From a candidate division KSB1 bacterium (GTDB lineage Bacteria; Zhuqueibacterota; Zhuqueibacteria; JANLFK01; Oleimicrobiaceae): a DNA stretch of 64,000 nt. The translations under genes were made by a program, and so were the position numbers. Location: NCBI GenBank assembly GCA_024655945.1, contig JANLFK010000002.1:368610-432609 (forward strand), read 5' to 3'. The notes beneath the pieces were generated by a model that saw only the letters and a list, made by a program, of their open reading frames with translations, ran no database searches and had not been told where the DNA came from. Below, one piece after another: positions 16,785-26,291 of the stretch (the first letter of the stretch is position 1; each line of letters begins with the position of its first letter).

Positions 16785-17066
16785 ATGCAGGAGCACAAGA
16801 CCACTCACCTGGAGGAGCTAGGGCGGCTGCGCAAGATTCAAGGGCAGATCCGCGGCGTGATCAAGATGATCGAAGATCGGCGCTACTGCATCGACATCCT
16901 CACCCAGATTGCCGCGGTGCAAGGGGCGCTGCAACGCGTCCAGGAGAGCATCTTGGAGCGACACCTGCGCAGTTGCGTTTCCGAAACCGTCGCGGCGGGT
17001 AGCGATGCAGAGCGAGCGACGAAGGTCAATGAGATCATCGAGTTGCTGCGCAAGACTCGGCGCTGA
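16785..17066 (+). CDS. csoR: CsoR-type copper-sensing repressor
   Basis: A 93-residue all-helical DUF156 protein. C35, H60 and C64 reproduce the Cys-His-Cys Cu(I) site of M. tuberculosis CsoR (spacings 25 and 4), with Tyr34 beside the first Cys. RcnR-type sensors would need an extra N-terminal His pattern, and H4/H8 are present but the C-H-C set is decisive for the CsoR type. The start is ATG 16785 with GAGGAGG upstream. It is first gene of the operon with tolC-like, cusB-like and cusA genes; a dedicated operator lies in its promoter. Confidence 0.9.
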   Translation: MQEHKTTHLEELGRLRKIQGQIRGVIKMIEDRRYCIDILTQIAAVQGALQRVQESILERHLRSCVSETVAAGSDAERATKVNEIIELLRKTRR

Positions 17067-17077
17067 GGAGGCCAACA

Positions 17078-18337
17078 ATGACAGTATCGTCTGTAGTCCT
17101 CGTCCTGTTCAGTTTGGTGGCCGCCCTGCCCGTCAAGGCACAGCACAGAGTGACCGGATTGGACGAATTAGTGGCTCTTGTCCTACAACGCAACCCAAGG
17201 CTGCAGGCGGAGCAGTTGGAAGCCGAAGCCTTGAGTAGACGCGCCGCAGCCGCCGGCGTGCTCCCGAATCCGACCCTCGGCTTTGAGCTCAAGAACGTGG
17301 GGTGGGGCCGCCTCACCGTGGGCGAGGAGATGATGAGCGGTTTCGGCGTCTCGGTTAACCAGGGGATCCCCTTTCCCGGGGAGCTCAAGCTTCATCGGGT
17401 CGCGGCTCGGATCGAAGCAGACCAACAAGCGCTCCTGCAGGAGGAGACAAGGTTAGCTCTCGTGCGTCAAGCCAAAGAGCTATACTCCAGACTCTTCTAC
17501 TACCAGCGTTCCCGCCAATTACTCGAGAAGAGGAAATCCCTGCTGGAGGAGGGAGCGCGGCTTGCCGAGGCCCGTTACGCTGTGGGCCAGGCGATTCAGT
17601 CGGACCTCTTCAAGGCCCAGGTGGAGATCTCCCAAACCGCAGAGATGATCCTCGAGACCGAGGCGATCCTGGAAGGATTGCGGGGGCGCGTGGCATCCCT
17701 CTTTTCCGTGCCAGTGGATTCGCTAGAAGTCATAGCTGGCGAGTTGCCGGTATCCTCGCTGCCCCTCGACGCTCCGGAGCTTCTGGCCAGGGCGCAGGAG
17801 AAGAATCCGCGCCTGAGGCGGACGGAACTGCAGGCGGAAAAGGCGGCTGTGGAGGAGAACCTCGCACGCATTAACTTTCTTCCCGACTTCATGATACGCG
17901 CTGGCAGAATGTTTCGTGGCCGGTTCGGGGATGTGTACGAGGCAATGGTCGGAGTCGAGATCCCCTTGTACTTTTGGAAGCGAGAGAAGAATCTCCTGGC
18001 TGAGGCCAAGCTGCGTCAGCAGGGTGCAACGCTCCAGACGCTGGACCTGCGGAATGAAATAGCCGCGGCGCTGCACGAAAGTTGGGTGGCTGGGAAGAGT
18101 GCCGAGGCACGCATCGCTCTGTATCGACAGCGGACCATCCCTCAGGCGGAGAGCTCTCTCCAGGCAACCCTTTCCAGTTACATGGTGGGGAGAGCGGATT
18201 TCCTCAGCCTCCTATCAGATATCGATGCCCTGATCACCTACCAGATGGAGTATGCCAAGAGCTTGGCGGACCTTTGGATCGCCGCCGCGCAAGTAGAGGA
18301 GCTGACCGGGGCGGAAATCCTGACAGCAAAGAAATAA
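17078..18337 (+). CDS. TolC/CusC-family outer-membrane efflux protein
   Basis: A 419-residue protein with an N-terminal signal peptide (to about residue 21) and the duplicated outer-membrane-factor architecture: long coiled-coil helical stretches (for example around residues 110-160 and 240-270) and a NPRL-type repeat start twice (NPRLQAEQL and NPRLRRTEL). It would form the trimeric exit duct for the CusBA-type pump. It starts 11 bases after csoR with GAGGAGG as ribosome site. Confidence 0.9.
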   Translation: MTVSSVVLVLFSLVAALPVKAQHRVTGLDELVALVLQRNPRLQAEQLEAEALSRRAAAAGVLPNPTLGFELKNVGWGRLTVGEEMMSGFGVSVNQGIPFPGELKLHRVAARIEADQQALLQEETRLALVRQAKELYSRLFYYQRSRQLLEKRKSLLEEGARLAEARYAVGQAIQSDLFKAQVEISQTAEMILETEAILEGLRGRVASLFSVPVDSLEVIAGELPVSSLPLDAPELLARAQEKNPRLRRTELQAEKAAVEENLARINFLPDFMIRAGRMFRGRFGDVYEAMVGVEIPLYFWKREKNLLAEAKLRQQGATLQTLDLRNEIAAALHESWVAGKSAEARIALYRQRTIPQAESSLQATLSSYMVGRADFLSLLSDIDALITYQMEYAKSLADLWIAAAQVEELTGAEILTAKK

Positions 18338-18379
18338 GATCCCAGTAGCTCCGGATACACAACCAGAGGAGGTGCCGTG

Positions 18380-19680
18380 ATGAAAAGAGGACTTGCTAGG
18401 GATCGCCTTCGCGACCCTGTGCCTTGCGCTGTTTTGGATCTCCTGCGGGAGTAAGGAGCAAGGCGCGCAAAAGGCGGCGGAGGAGGGACATGCCGGTCAT
18501 GAGATGCCTGGCGAGCAGGTCCCGCAAAGGCAGCATGAGCAAAAGGCGCCCGCCCAAACGCCCACGGCCCCGAAGGAACAGAAGACGACTTACCACTGCC
18601 CAATGCATCCGGAATACACCTCCGATAAGCCGGGCAACAGTCCGATCTGCGGCATGAACTTGGTCCCGGTGAAGACCGAGGAGCCGAAAGCGACGCCGCA
18701 CTCGGTGGGAACCCTGCACATCCCTGAGGAAACGCTCCGAGCAGTGGGTGTGACCTTCGGCGTAGCAGAACGACGGAGGCTGCACAAACAGATCCGCGCG
18801 GTGGCTCGCATCACCTACGATGAAACGCGGCTGAAAGAGATCAGCACCAAGTTCTCCGGGTGGGTGGAGTCGCTGTACGCGGACTTCACCGGGAAGGTGG
18901 TCCGCGCAGGAGAGCCGCTTTTTTTCCATCTATAGCCCCGAGCTTGTAGCCGCACAAGAGGAGTATCTGTTGGCCTTGGGCGCCAGCGGATCGGTACCTG
19001 CTGTTCGGGAGGCGGCTCGCCGCAAGCTGCTCCTTTGGGACCTCTCCGAAGCACAGATCCTCGAGCTGGAAAGGAGTGGAAAGCCCTCGCGCGTGGTGAC
19101 GCTGCATTCCCCGGTGACAGGCTTCGTGGTGGAGAAGAGCGTGTTCCAGGGAAAGCACATTGAGGCGGGTGAAACCCTCTACCGGCTCGCGGAGATCTCG
19201 AAGGTCTGGCTCAAGGCAGCGGTCTATGAGGAGGATCTGCGACTTCTGCGGACGGGGCAGCCCGTCACCGCTGAGCTCGTGGGGGAATCGGGGAGCAAGT
19301 TGCAAGGCACCATCGACTACATCGATCCTTACCTGGACGGAGCAACCCGAACGGCGGAGGTAAGGGTGAGGCTGTCGAATGCGGAGGGGCGGCTTGTGCC
19401 CGGCATGTTCGCCACGGTGGAGATCGCGACGGATCTCGGCGAACGTCTGGTGGTGCCGGAGCAGGCGGTGATGTTTTCGGGAGTACGCTATTTGGTCTTT
19501 GTCCATCGGGGGAATGGAATGCTGGAGCCCCGGGAGGTTCGCCCCGGTGTGAGAGCGGACGATTTCGTCGAGGTTACGGGGGACATCGCCCCCGGCGATC
19601 AGGTAGTGACCTCGGCGAATTTCCTCCTCGACTCCGAGAGCAAGCTCAGGCTGGCCCTCAGCCGAACCCATTCTCATTGA
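18380..19680 (+). pseudogene. cusB: CusB-like RND periplasmic adaptor, disrupted by two +1 frameshifts
   Basis: Frame analysis gives one adaptor of about 432 residues if two single inserted bases are removed. ATG 18380 (AGGAGG upstream) reads four codons, then the lipoprotein-like signal (LLGIAFATL...SC) continues in another frame from about 18393. A second shift falls in a run of seven T at 18919-18925, after which SIYSPELVAAQEEYL continues in the third frame to 19680. Between the shifts is a heavy-metal-binding domain (CPMHP...GNSPICGMNLVP). Membrane-fusion features (HSPVTGFVVEK, VPEQAV) fill the rest. Either sequencing error, real decay or slippage; all neighbours are intact, so error or slippage is quite possible. 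Confidence 0.8.
18919..18925 (+). other. T7 homopolymer at the cusB frameshift
   Basis: Seven consecutive T between GEPL and SIYSPEL codons. Six T would restore the conserved reading GEPLFSIYSPEL. Such runs are prone to transcriptional slippage and to sequencing error. Confidence 0.8.
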
Positions 19681-19692
19681 AGGAGTCCCCCC

Positions 19693-22600
19693 GTGATTGA
19701 GAAGATCATCGATTGGTCGGCGAGGAACCGCTGGTTGGTCTTCCTGGGCGCGACCTTCGCGGTGCTCTACTCGATATGGTGTATTCGCCGGGTTCCGCTG
19801 GATGCCATCCCAGACCTGTCCGACACCCAGGTGATCATTTTCTGCCGCTGGGATCGTCCCCCAGACATCATCGAGGATCAGGTGACTTACCCCATCGTGA
19901 GTGCGTTGTTGGGAGCCCCCAAGGTGAAGGACATCCGGGCCTTTTCGGACTACGGCTTTTCCTACATATACGTCCTGTTTTCGGACGGCACCGATGTCTA
20001 CTGGGCTCGCTCGCGCGTACTGGAATACCTCAGCAAGGTGACGCCCACCCTGCCGCAAGGCGTGAAAGTGGCGCTGGGCCCGGACGCCACCGGAGTGGGG
20101 TGGGTGTTTCAGTACGCTCTGGTGGACCGTAGCGGCAAGCATTCCCTGCAGGAGCTGCGGGGTTTTCAGGATTGGCATCTGAGGTACGCTTTGCAATCGG
20201 TGGAGGGGGTCGCCGAGGTGGCGAGCGTGGGCGGGTTCGAGAAGCAATATCAGGTGATCGTCCGTCCCGAAGCGCTGCTCGCCTACGGGCTTTCGTTGGG
20301 GGAGGTCGTAACGGCCGTGCGCAAGGCGAACGCGGAGGTGGGCGCCCGTCTGCTGGAGATCGCGGGAACAGAGTTCATGGTCACGGGTCGCGGGTACCTG
20401 CGCTCGGTGGAGGATCTCAAACGGGCGGTGATCAAGGTCGACCCGCGCGGGGTTCCCATTACGATCGGGAACGTGGCGGAGGTAGCCATTGGGCCAGACA
20501 TTCGCAGAGGCGTTGGGGAGCTCGATGGCTTGGGGGAAGTGGTAGGCGGCATTGTGGTCATGCGCTACGGGGAGAACGCCCTACGGGTGATCGAACGGGT
20601 GAAGCAAAGGCTGAGAGAAGTGGAGCTCCCCCAAGGCGTGGAGGTGGTGATCACCTACGACCGCTCCGATCTGATCCAACGCGCCATCAACACTCTCCGG
20701 AGCAAGCTGTTGGAAGAGATGGTGGCTGTTTCGGCAGTCGTCATCCTGTTTCTGTGGCACCTTCGCTCCGCTGCCATCCCCATCGTGACGTTGCCTCTGG
20801 CGGTCTTTCTGGCCTTCATCAGGATGTACTACATGAGGCTAACTTCCAATATCATGTCTCTGGGCGGAATCGCCATTGCCATTGGTGCCATGGTGGATGC
20901 CTCCATCGTGCTTGTGGAGAACGCGCACAAGAGATTGGAAGCACACAATCCCCGTGAGGCCCCTCCGTTCGAGGTACTGGTTTCGGCCGCCAAGGAGGTG
21001 GGCAGGCCTATCTTCTTTAGCTTACTGGTGATTGCCATTGCCTTCACGCCCATCTTCACCCTGGAGGCATGTGAAGGGAGGCTCTTCAAGCCGCTGGCCT
21101 TCACCAAGAACTTTTCCATGGCCTTCGCCGCCCTTATGGCCATCACCGTCGCTCCCGCATTGATGGGTCTTTTCATCCGGGGCAGGATTCGCCCGGAGGA
21201 GGAGCATCCGGTGAGCCGCTTCCTATTTCGCATCTACGAGCCTGTGCTCGTCCGCATCCTCCGGAGGCCCTGGTTTGCGGTCCTGGTGGCAGCAGGTATT
21301 GTCCTTTCGACCGTGCCTGTGTACCTACGGCTGGGCTCAGAGTTCATGCCGCCTCTGAACAAAGGGTCGATCCTCTACATGCCGACCACCTTGCCCGGGA
21401 TCTCGGTCACCGAAGCTGCGCATCTGCTTCAAGTCCAGGATCGGATTCTGAAGAACTTCCCGGAGGTGGAGCGCGTCTTCGGAAAGGCAGGAAAAGCTGT
21501 CACCTCTACGGATCCGGCTCCTTTCTCCATGATGGAGACCACGGTCCTCCTGAAGCCGCAGAGCCAGTGGCGCAGGAAACCGCGCTGGTATTCCGGCTGG
21601 GTTCCGAGGTTCCTCCAGGGGCCGCTGCGGATCCTTTGGCCGGATCGGATTTCCTGGCAGGAACTGATCTACGGCGAGGGCGGTCTCGAGCAGGCTCTGC
21701 GCCTCCCGGGGGTGGTCAACAGCTGGACGATGCCCATCAAAGGCCGCATTGACATGCTCACCACCGGAGTGCGCACACCCCTTGGGATCAAGATCTACGG
21801 CGATGACCTCCGCGAAATCGAGCGAATTGGGACGCAGATCGAGCGCATAGTTTCCGCCGTGCCGGGGACGAGGAGCGTCATTGCCGAGCGTGCAGGGGGA
21901 GGCTATTTCGTGGACATCGAGCTGAACCGCGAGCAGCTGGCTCGCTTTGGCCTGTCGGTGGAAGATGTGCAAATGACGATCATGGCGGCCCTCGGAGGGG
22001 AGGTGGTGACCCAGACCGTCGAAGGCAGGGAACGCTACACGGTGAACGTTCGCTATCCCAGGGAGCTGCGCGACGATGTGGACGAGCTCGGCCGGGTCTA
22101 CGTCGCCACTGCCAATGGCGCTCAGATTCCGCTCTCCCAGGTGGCCGAGGTGAAGCTGCGCCTGGGTCCTTCCATGATCCGCGACGAGAACGGGCGTCTA
22201 GCCGGCTACGTGTACGTGGATATGGCGGGCCGCGATATCGGTCGCTATGTGCGCGACGTGAAACGGGCCCTCGAGCAGGAACTCCGGCCTCCTCCAGGCT
22301 ATTCGCTGGCGTTTTCCGGCCAGTACGAGTACATGGCGCGAGTGAAGCGGAAGATGATGTTGGTCGTGCCGCTAACGCTATTCCTCATCGTCTTGCTCCT
22401 CTACACGAACACGCACTCCGTCACCAAGACTTTCATCGTGCTCCTGGCGGTGCCCTTCTCCCTGGTGGGAGCGGTCTGGCTTCTCTACCTGCTGGGCTAC
22501 AATCTGAGTCTCGGGGTTTGGGCGGGCATCATCGCCCTCCTTGGGGTGGATGCCGAGACAGGCGTGATCATGCTCCTCTATCTCGACCTCGCCTATGAGG

Positions 22601-22881
22601 AGCGGCGAAGAAAAGGCCTCATGCGCTCATTGGGTGACCTCAAGGAGGCCATCATCCACGGAGCGGTCCGGCGCGTCCGCCCGAAGATGATGACGGTTAC
22701 CACCACCTTTATCGGCCTTTTGCCCATCATGTGTGCACAAAGCCACGAGACCGGCGCTGACGTGATGAAACGGATCGCCGCGCCCATGGTCGGGGGGATC
22801 TTCACAAGCTTCGCGATGGAGCTCCTGGTGTATCCGGCCGTGTACCTCATTTGGAAACGCATGACGGAGCTGAGGAAATAG
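19693..22881 (+). CDS. cusA: CusA-type copper/silver RND efflux pump
   Basis: A 1062-residue heavy-metal efflux RND transporter. It has the twelve-helix, two-large-loop layout and CusA-specific segments: LDAIPDLSDTQVI near the N-terminus, GKAGKAVTSTDPAPFSMMET, a methionine-rich RIDMLTTGVRTPLGIK in the periplasmic cleft, and GVDAETGVIMLLYLD in the second half. The substrate is inferred to be Cu(I)/Ag(I) rather than Zn/Co from these segments and from the CsoR regulator. GTG 19693 follows AAGGAG, 12 bases after the adaptor stop. Confidence 0.93.
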   Translation: MIEKIIDWSARNRWLVFLGATFAVLYSIWCIRRVPLDAIPDLSDTQVIIFCRWDRPPDIIEDQVTYPIVSALLGAPKVKDIRAFSDYGFSYIYVLFSDGTDVYWARSRVLEYLSKVTPTLPQGVKVALGPDATGVGWVFQYALVDRSGKHSLQELRGFQDWHLRYALQSVEGVAEVASVGGFEKQYQVIVRPEALLAYGLSLGEVVTAVRKANAEVGARLLEIAGTEFMVTGRGYLRSVEDLKRAVIKVDPRGVPITIGNVAEVAIGPDIRRGVGELDGLGEVVGGIVVMRYGENALRVIERVKQRLREVELPQGVEVVITYDRSDLIQRAINTLRSKLLEEMVAVSAVVILFLWHLRSAAIPIVTLPLAVFLAFIRMYYMRLTSNIMSLGGIAIAIGAMVDASIVLVENAHKRLEAHNPREAPPFEVLVSAAKEVGRPIFFSLLVIAIAFTPIFTLEACEGRLFKPLAFTKNFSMAFAALMAITVAPALMGLFIRGRIRPEEEHPVSRFLFRIYEPVLVRILRRPWFAVLVAAGIVLSTVPVYLRLGSEFMPPLNKGSILYMPTTLPGISVTEAAHLLQVQDRILKNFPEVERVFGKAGKAVTSTDPAPFSMMETTVLLKPQSQWRRKPRWYSGWVPRFLQGPLRILWPDRISWQELIYGEGGLEQALRLPGVVNSWTMPIKGRIDMLTTGVRTPLGIKIYGDDLREIERIGTQIERIVSAVPGTRSVIAERAGGGYFVDIELNREQLARFGLSVEDVQMTIMAALGGEVVTQTVEGRERYTVNVRYPRELRDDVDELGRVYVATANGAQIPLSQVAEVKLRLGPSMIRDENGRLAGYVYVDMAGRDIGRYVRDVKRALEQELRPPPGYSLAFSGQYEYMARVKRKMMLVVPLTLFLIVLLLYTNTHSVTKTFIVLLAVPFSLVGAVWLLYLLGYNLSLGVWAGIIALLGVDAETGVIMLLYLDLAYEERRRKGLMRSLGDLKEAIIHGAVRRVRPKMMTVTTTFIGLLPIMCAQSHETGADVMKRIAAPMVGGIFTSFAMELLVYPAVYLIWKRMTELRK

Positions 22882-24000
22882 CATGAGGCCAGGGAAGGTC
22901 GGCATCTCCTGAAACGGCCTCGTCACCTGTGGCTTTCCAACGAGCAGAGGGAGGGGTCCGGCCTTGTTCAAGCAACAAAGGGATACGAGAGGATAGAGCT
23001 GGCGGCTTCTCCGCGAGCGCAGGGGAACTGCTTGGAGGGACGGCACCAGGCCGGCAATGTCCCCAGCAGGTCATGGCCATGCGGGTAGCTGGGGCGTGCT
23101 CTCGTGAGAAAGGCTAAGCGGCTCCCTTGCTGCTGAAGCGTGTGAGGAGTGGCGGAGATCAATGCCGATCCCGCGGCTGACCGGTACGAAGTGGCAAGCC
23201 TACTGACGGAGTTCCCGCGTAGGCCAGGTAGGTCAGCTACCTAAGGCATGAGCAAAGGGGAAGCGGCTTTGGTCGCCGGGGCAGTGCTTTCCGTGCAAAG
23301 AGCGCTGGCCGCGCGGTGCCTCAATGCGATTTGTGCCGCAGCAAATGGATAGCTCGGTGCGGCCGAATGCGGGTGAGTACCACGGAGCAATCTGCCCGTC
23401 CCGCGTGTCCGAGGCGCGCGAGGATTGTTACCCTGGCACCAGCGGTATTCTCCCGACGGTCAGGGAACTACCCGTGCGCGCGGACCTACTCGGAACGTCG
23501 TTCTCTCGCGGGAGAGGCGATCCATGGGCACGCGAACGATCTCCAAGCTGCAGCCGAGCGGGAAGAGCGAAGCTTAGACAGAGGCCACGGGATGCCCGAG
23601 TTTGCCACAGAGGAAGCCGATGGGAGTGGGGTTGCGCTGCCACGCGCTGAGGAGTAGCTGAGCACAGGCCGGCCGCACTGTGGAACAAAAGTGGACAACC
23701 CCCAGTTGTTACGGCCGTAGCTGCCGCCGACCGGGCACGGGGATCAAGATGTGGTCGGCGAGGTCGCTGGCGATATGGCCCGTGAGCCATTTTCCACGGA
23801 TCGGCTCCGTTGCCGAGGTGAAAGTCGTTGCACCCAGAGGGCCTTTGTTGCACACCCTGTTGCAGCGGTGCGGTCTCAACTGCCGGGCAACTTCCCAAAG
23901 ATCAAGCCCGTTGAGGATTCCTCGCCGGCTGGGGCCCTGAGGAACATGAGCCATCGGCCGGGGGGCAAACGTGCACATCGTAGCCAAGGAGAATCCACTG
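22882..24000. other. 1.1 kb region without genes; possible decayed RNA element
   Basis: All open frames here are short and none shows family similarity. The text is purine-rich, with G/A-rich stretches and many local inverted repeats (for example GGTAGGTCAGCTACC near 23225-23239). In style it resembles a structured RNA such as a group II intron without its reverse transcriptase, but no domain V could be identified. It contains no tRNA. Confidence 0.35.
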
Positions 24001-25701
24001 ATGCACGGACACATCGGCGGCGTGTCTTACACGTCGTGCCTAAGACTTGGAATCGCCATGATCTGCCTTGCCCTTCTGACATTCACTTGTCGGCAAGACT
24101 CAGAAGACAAGGTCCGCCCCACCTTGATCGTCACCAATGCGCGCATCTGGACAGGCTGCGAGACTCAACCCTGGGCAGAGGCCATTGCTGTAGCCAACGA
24201 GCGCATCGTCTCAGTGGGCTCATCCGAAGAAGTCGGCCGCTTGGCAGGAGCCACCACGCGGGTAATCGACGCGCAAGGGAAGATGGTGGTCCCAGGCTTC
24301 ATCGACTGCCATGTGCACTTTCTCGAAGGGGGCTTTCGCCTCTCTTCGGTACAGCTGCGGGATGCTTCCACACCCGCTGAGTTCATCAAACGCATCAAGG
24401 CATATGCTGAGCAGGTAGGGCCCGGCGTCTGGATCACCGGCGGTGACTGGGACCACGCCCTATGGGGAGGCGAGCTGCCCACGCACCAGTGGATCGACTC
24501 CGTCTCCACGCGCAACCCAGTGTGGGTGCGCCGCCTCGACGGGCACATGGCCCTGGCCAACTCCTTAGCCATGCAGGCAGCTGGCGTCTCGGCAAAGACC
24601 CCCGACGTGGCAGGCGGCACGATCGTTCGTGACGCGCAAGGCAATCCCACCGGCATCTTCAAGGACAATGCCATGGTGCTCATCGACCGGGTGGTTCCAG
24701 AGCCGGATCAAACCCAGAGGGAGCGGGCCTTGCAGGCAGCAATGAGCTACGTCGCCAGCCAGGGCGTGACCAGCGTGCACCACATGGGTACCTGGGACGA
24801 CCTGGCCCTGTTTAGGCGCGTTCACGACGCTGGCAAGCTCATCACGCGCATCTACGCGGCAGTGCCGCTTACCACTGCGCAACTTCTCGCCAAGGAGGTG
24901 CGTGCCCACGGACGCGGTGATGAGTGGCTGCGCATCGGCATGCTGAAGTGCTTTGTGGATGGCTCGCTTGGCTCCCACACGGCCGCCTTCTTCGAGCCTT
25001 TCACCGACACTCCGGGGGACTCTGGTCTGCTGGTAAACGCGCCGGAGGACCTTCTTCGCTGGGTCAGCCAGGCGGACTCGGCCGGCCTGCAGGTGGCGGT
25101 ACACGCCATCGGCGACCGCGCCAATGCTCTGCTGCTGGACATCCATGCTCAGGTAGCAGCCCGGAACGGCCCGCGCGATCGGCGATTTCGGATTGAGCAT
25201 GCCCAACACCTGCGCCCTGCCGATATCCCGCGCTTTGCCCAGTTGGAAGTCATCGCCAGCATGCAACCGTACCACGCCATCGACGACGGGCGGTGGGCAG
25301 AAAAGGTCATCGGTCCGGAGCGCATCAAGACCACCTACGCCTTCCGCTCGCTGATAGACAGCGGGGCTCACCTAGTCTTTGGCAGCGACTGGTACGTGGC
25401 GCCGCCCTCCCCCCTGTTGGGCATCCACGCCGCGGTGACCAGGCGAACCATCGATGGCAGGAATCCGGACGGTTGGGTGCCAGAGCAGAAGATCACGGTA
25501 GAAGAGGCCTTGCGCGCCTACACGGCAAGCGCCGCCTACGCCTCCTTCGAAGAGGCAGAAAAGGGCACGCTGGAACCTGGCAAATTAGCTGACTTTGCCG
25601 TCTTAGATCGCGACATCATGCGCATCCCGCCTGAGGAAATTGCCGAGGCAAAGGTGGTGATGACGGTGGTCGGCGGGAAGACTGTCTTTGAAGGCCGCTG
25701 A
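24001..25701 (+). CDS. YtcJ-like amidohydrolase, lipoprotein
   Basis: A 566-residue metal-dependent amidohydrolase of the YtcJ/TIM-barrel type. The metal-binding HVH follows VVPGFIDC, later ligands lie in VAVHAIGDRA and RIEHAQHL, and the terminal metal Asp is in FGSDWYV. The C-terminal GTLEPGKLADF closes the composite beta domain. The N-terminus (LALLTFTC) looks like a lipobox, so it is probably anchored in the periplasm. ATG 24001 was chosen for AAGGAG nine bases before it. The family contains exoenzymes acting on cyclic amides; the substrate is unknown. It appears monocistronic. Confidence 0.9.
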   Translation: MHGHIGGVSYTSCLRLGIAMICLALLTFTCRQDSEDKVRPTLIVTNARIWTGCETQPWAEAIAVANERIVSVGSSEEVGRLAGATTRVIDAQGKMVVPGFIDCHVHFLEGGFRLSSVQLRDASTPAEFIKRIKAYAEQVGPGVWITGGDWDHALWGGELPTHQWIDSVSTRNPVWVRRLDGHMALANSLAMQAAGVSAKTPDVAGGTIVRDAQGNPTGIFKDNAMVLIDRVVPEPDQTQRERALQAAMSYVASQGVTSVHHMGTWDDLALFRRVHDAGKLITRIYAAVPLTTAQLLAKEVRAHGRGDEWLRIGMLKCFVDGSLGSHTAAFFEPFTDTPGDSGLLVNAPEDLLRWVSQADSAGLQVAVHAIGDRANALLLDIHAQVAARNGPRDRRFRIEHAQHLRPADIPRFAQLEVIASMQPYHAIDDGRWAEKVIGPERIKTTYAFRSLIDSGAHLVFGSDWYVAPPSPLLGIHAAVTRRTIDGRNPDGWVPEQKITVEEALRAYTASAAYASFEEAEKGTLEPGKLADFAVLDRDIMRIPPEEIAEAKVVMTVVGGKTVFEGR

Positions 25702-25854
25702 CTCTTACATGGGCAGATGGCGCTGAGGTACAAGCATCCCGTGGACACCGGGCAAGCGCAGACTCAGTGCCTACCCCTCTGCTCCTCCAATGCACCGCTT
25801 GGCAAACGGCCTGTACCCATGGCGGGTACATAGCGCGGGCTGCAAGCGGCAGGA

Positions 25855-26279
25855 CTACAGCTTCCCTTGGTTGGCTAACCCGATGAACGCCTCCAGCGTC
25901 ACGACAGCGACGGAATCCCCCAGTCGGAGAAGCTCTTTCAGCTGTCTCCCCACGAAGAAGTCGCGAAGCCTCCAGCCGTCTCCGCCCAGCACCAGGTAAG
26001 CCTTGTGGAACTTTCCATGGGATGAGGTCACAGCCTCCGCCAAGCACATTGCCTCAAATGGTACCTCCTGCTCGGCGCTACCCGCAACTTGTTGCCACTT
26101 AAGCGAAATCAGGAACCGCCTCCCCTTGGCATCCTCTGCAAGTGCATCAATGACATGCCTTCCTCCCCCAGCCGTTGCCCCACGTTTACATGCATCGTGC
26201 ACCGGTATCCGCCGTGGGCAAGGGCAGGCAGAATCATCTGTTCGAGAACTAGCCCCGTGGTGGTTTTCCTCGGATTCAT
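25855..26279 (-). pseudogene. Restriction-endonuclease-like PD-(D/E)XK protein, frameshifted
   Basis: ATG 26279 begins 12 bases after the methyltransferase stop and reads MNPRKTTTGLVLEQMILPAL in one frame to about 26170. The conserved GGGRHVIDALAED...RFLISLKWQ block then continues in another frame to 25855. The two join if one G is added to the G5 run (plus-strand C run 26165-26169), giving about 141 residues. The D-x(n)-ISLKW pattern fits the acidic and Lys residues of a PD-(D/E)XK nuclease core. Placed directly behind a DNA methyltransferase, it is probably the cognate nuclease, inactive as read. Without the fix, GTG 26202 would give 115 residues. Confidence 0.65.
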
Positions 26280-26291
26280 GTGGTTTGGTCC

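Noticed and set aside
23428-23898. 156-codon minus-strand frame in the cusA downstream gap
   Set aside because: Low-complexity translation with no domain, no ribosome site and no neighbours in operon.
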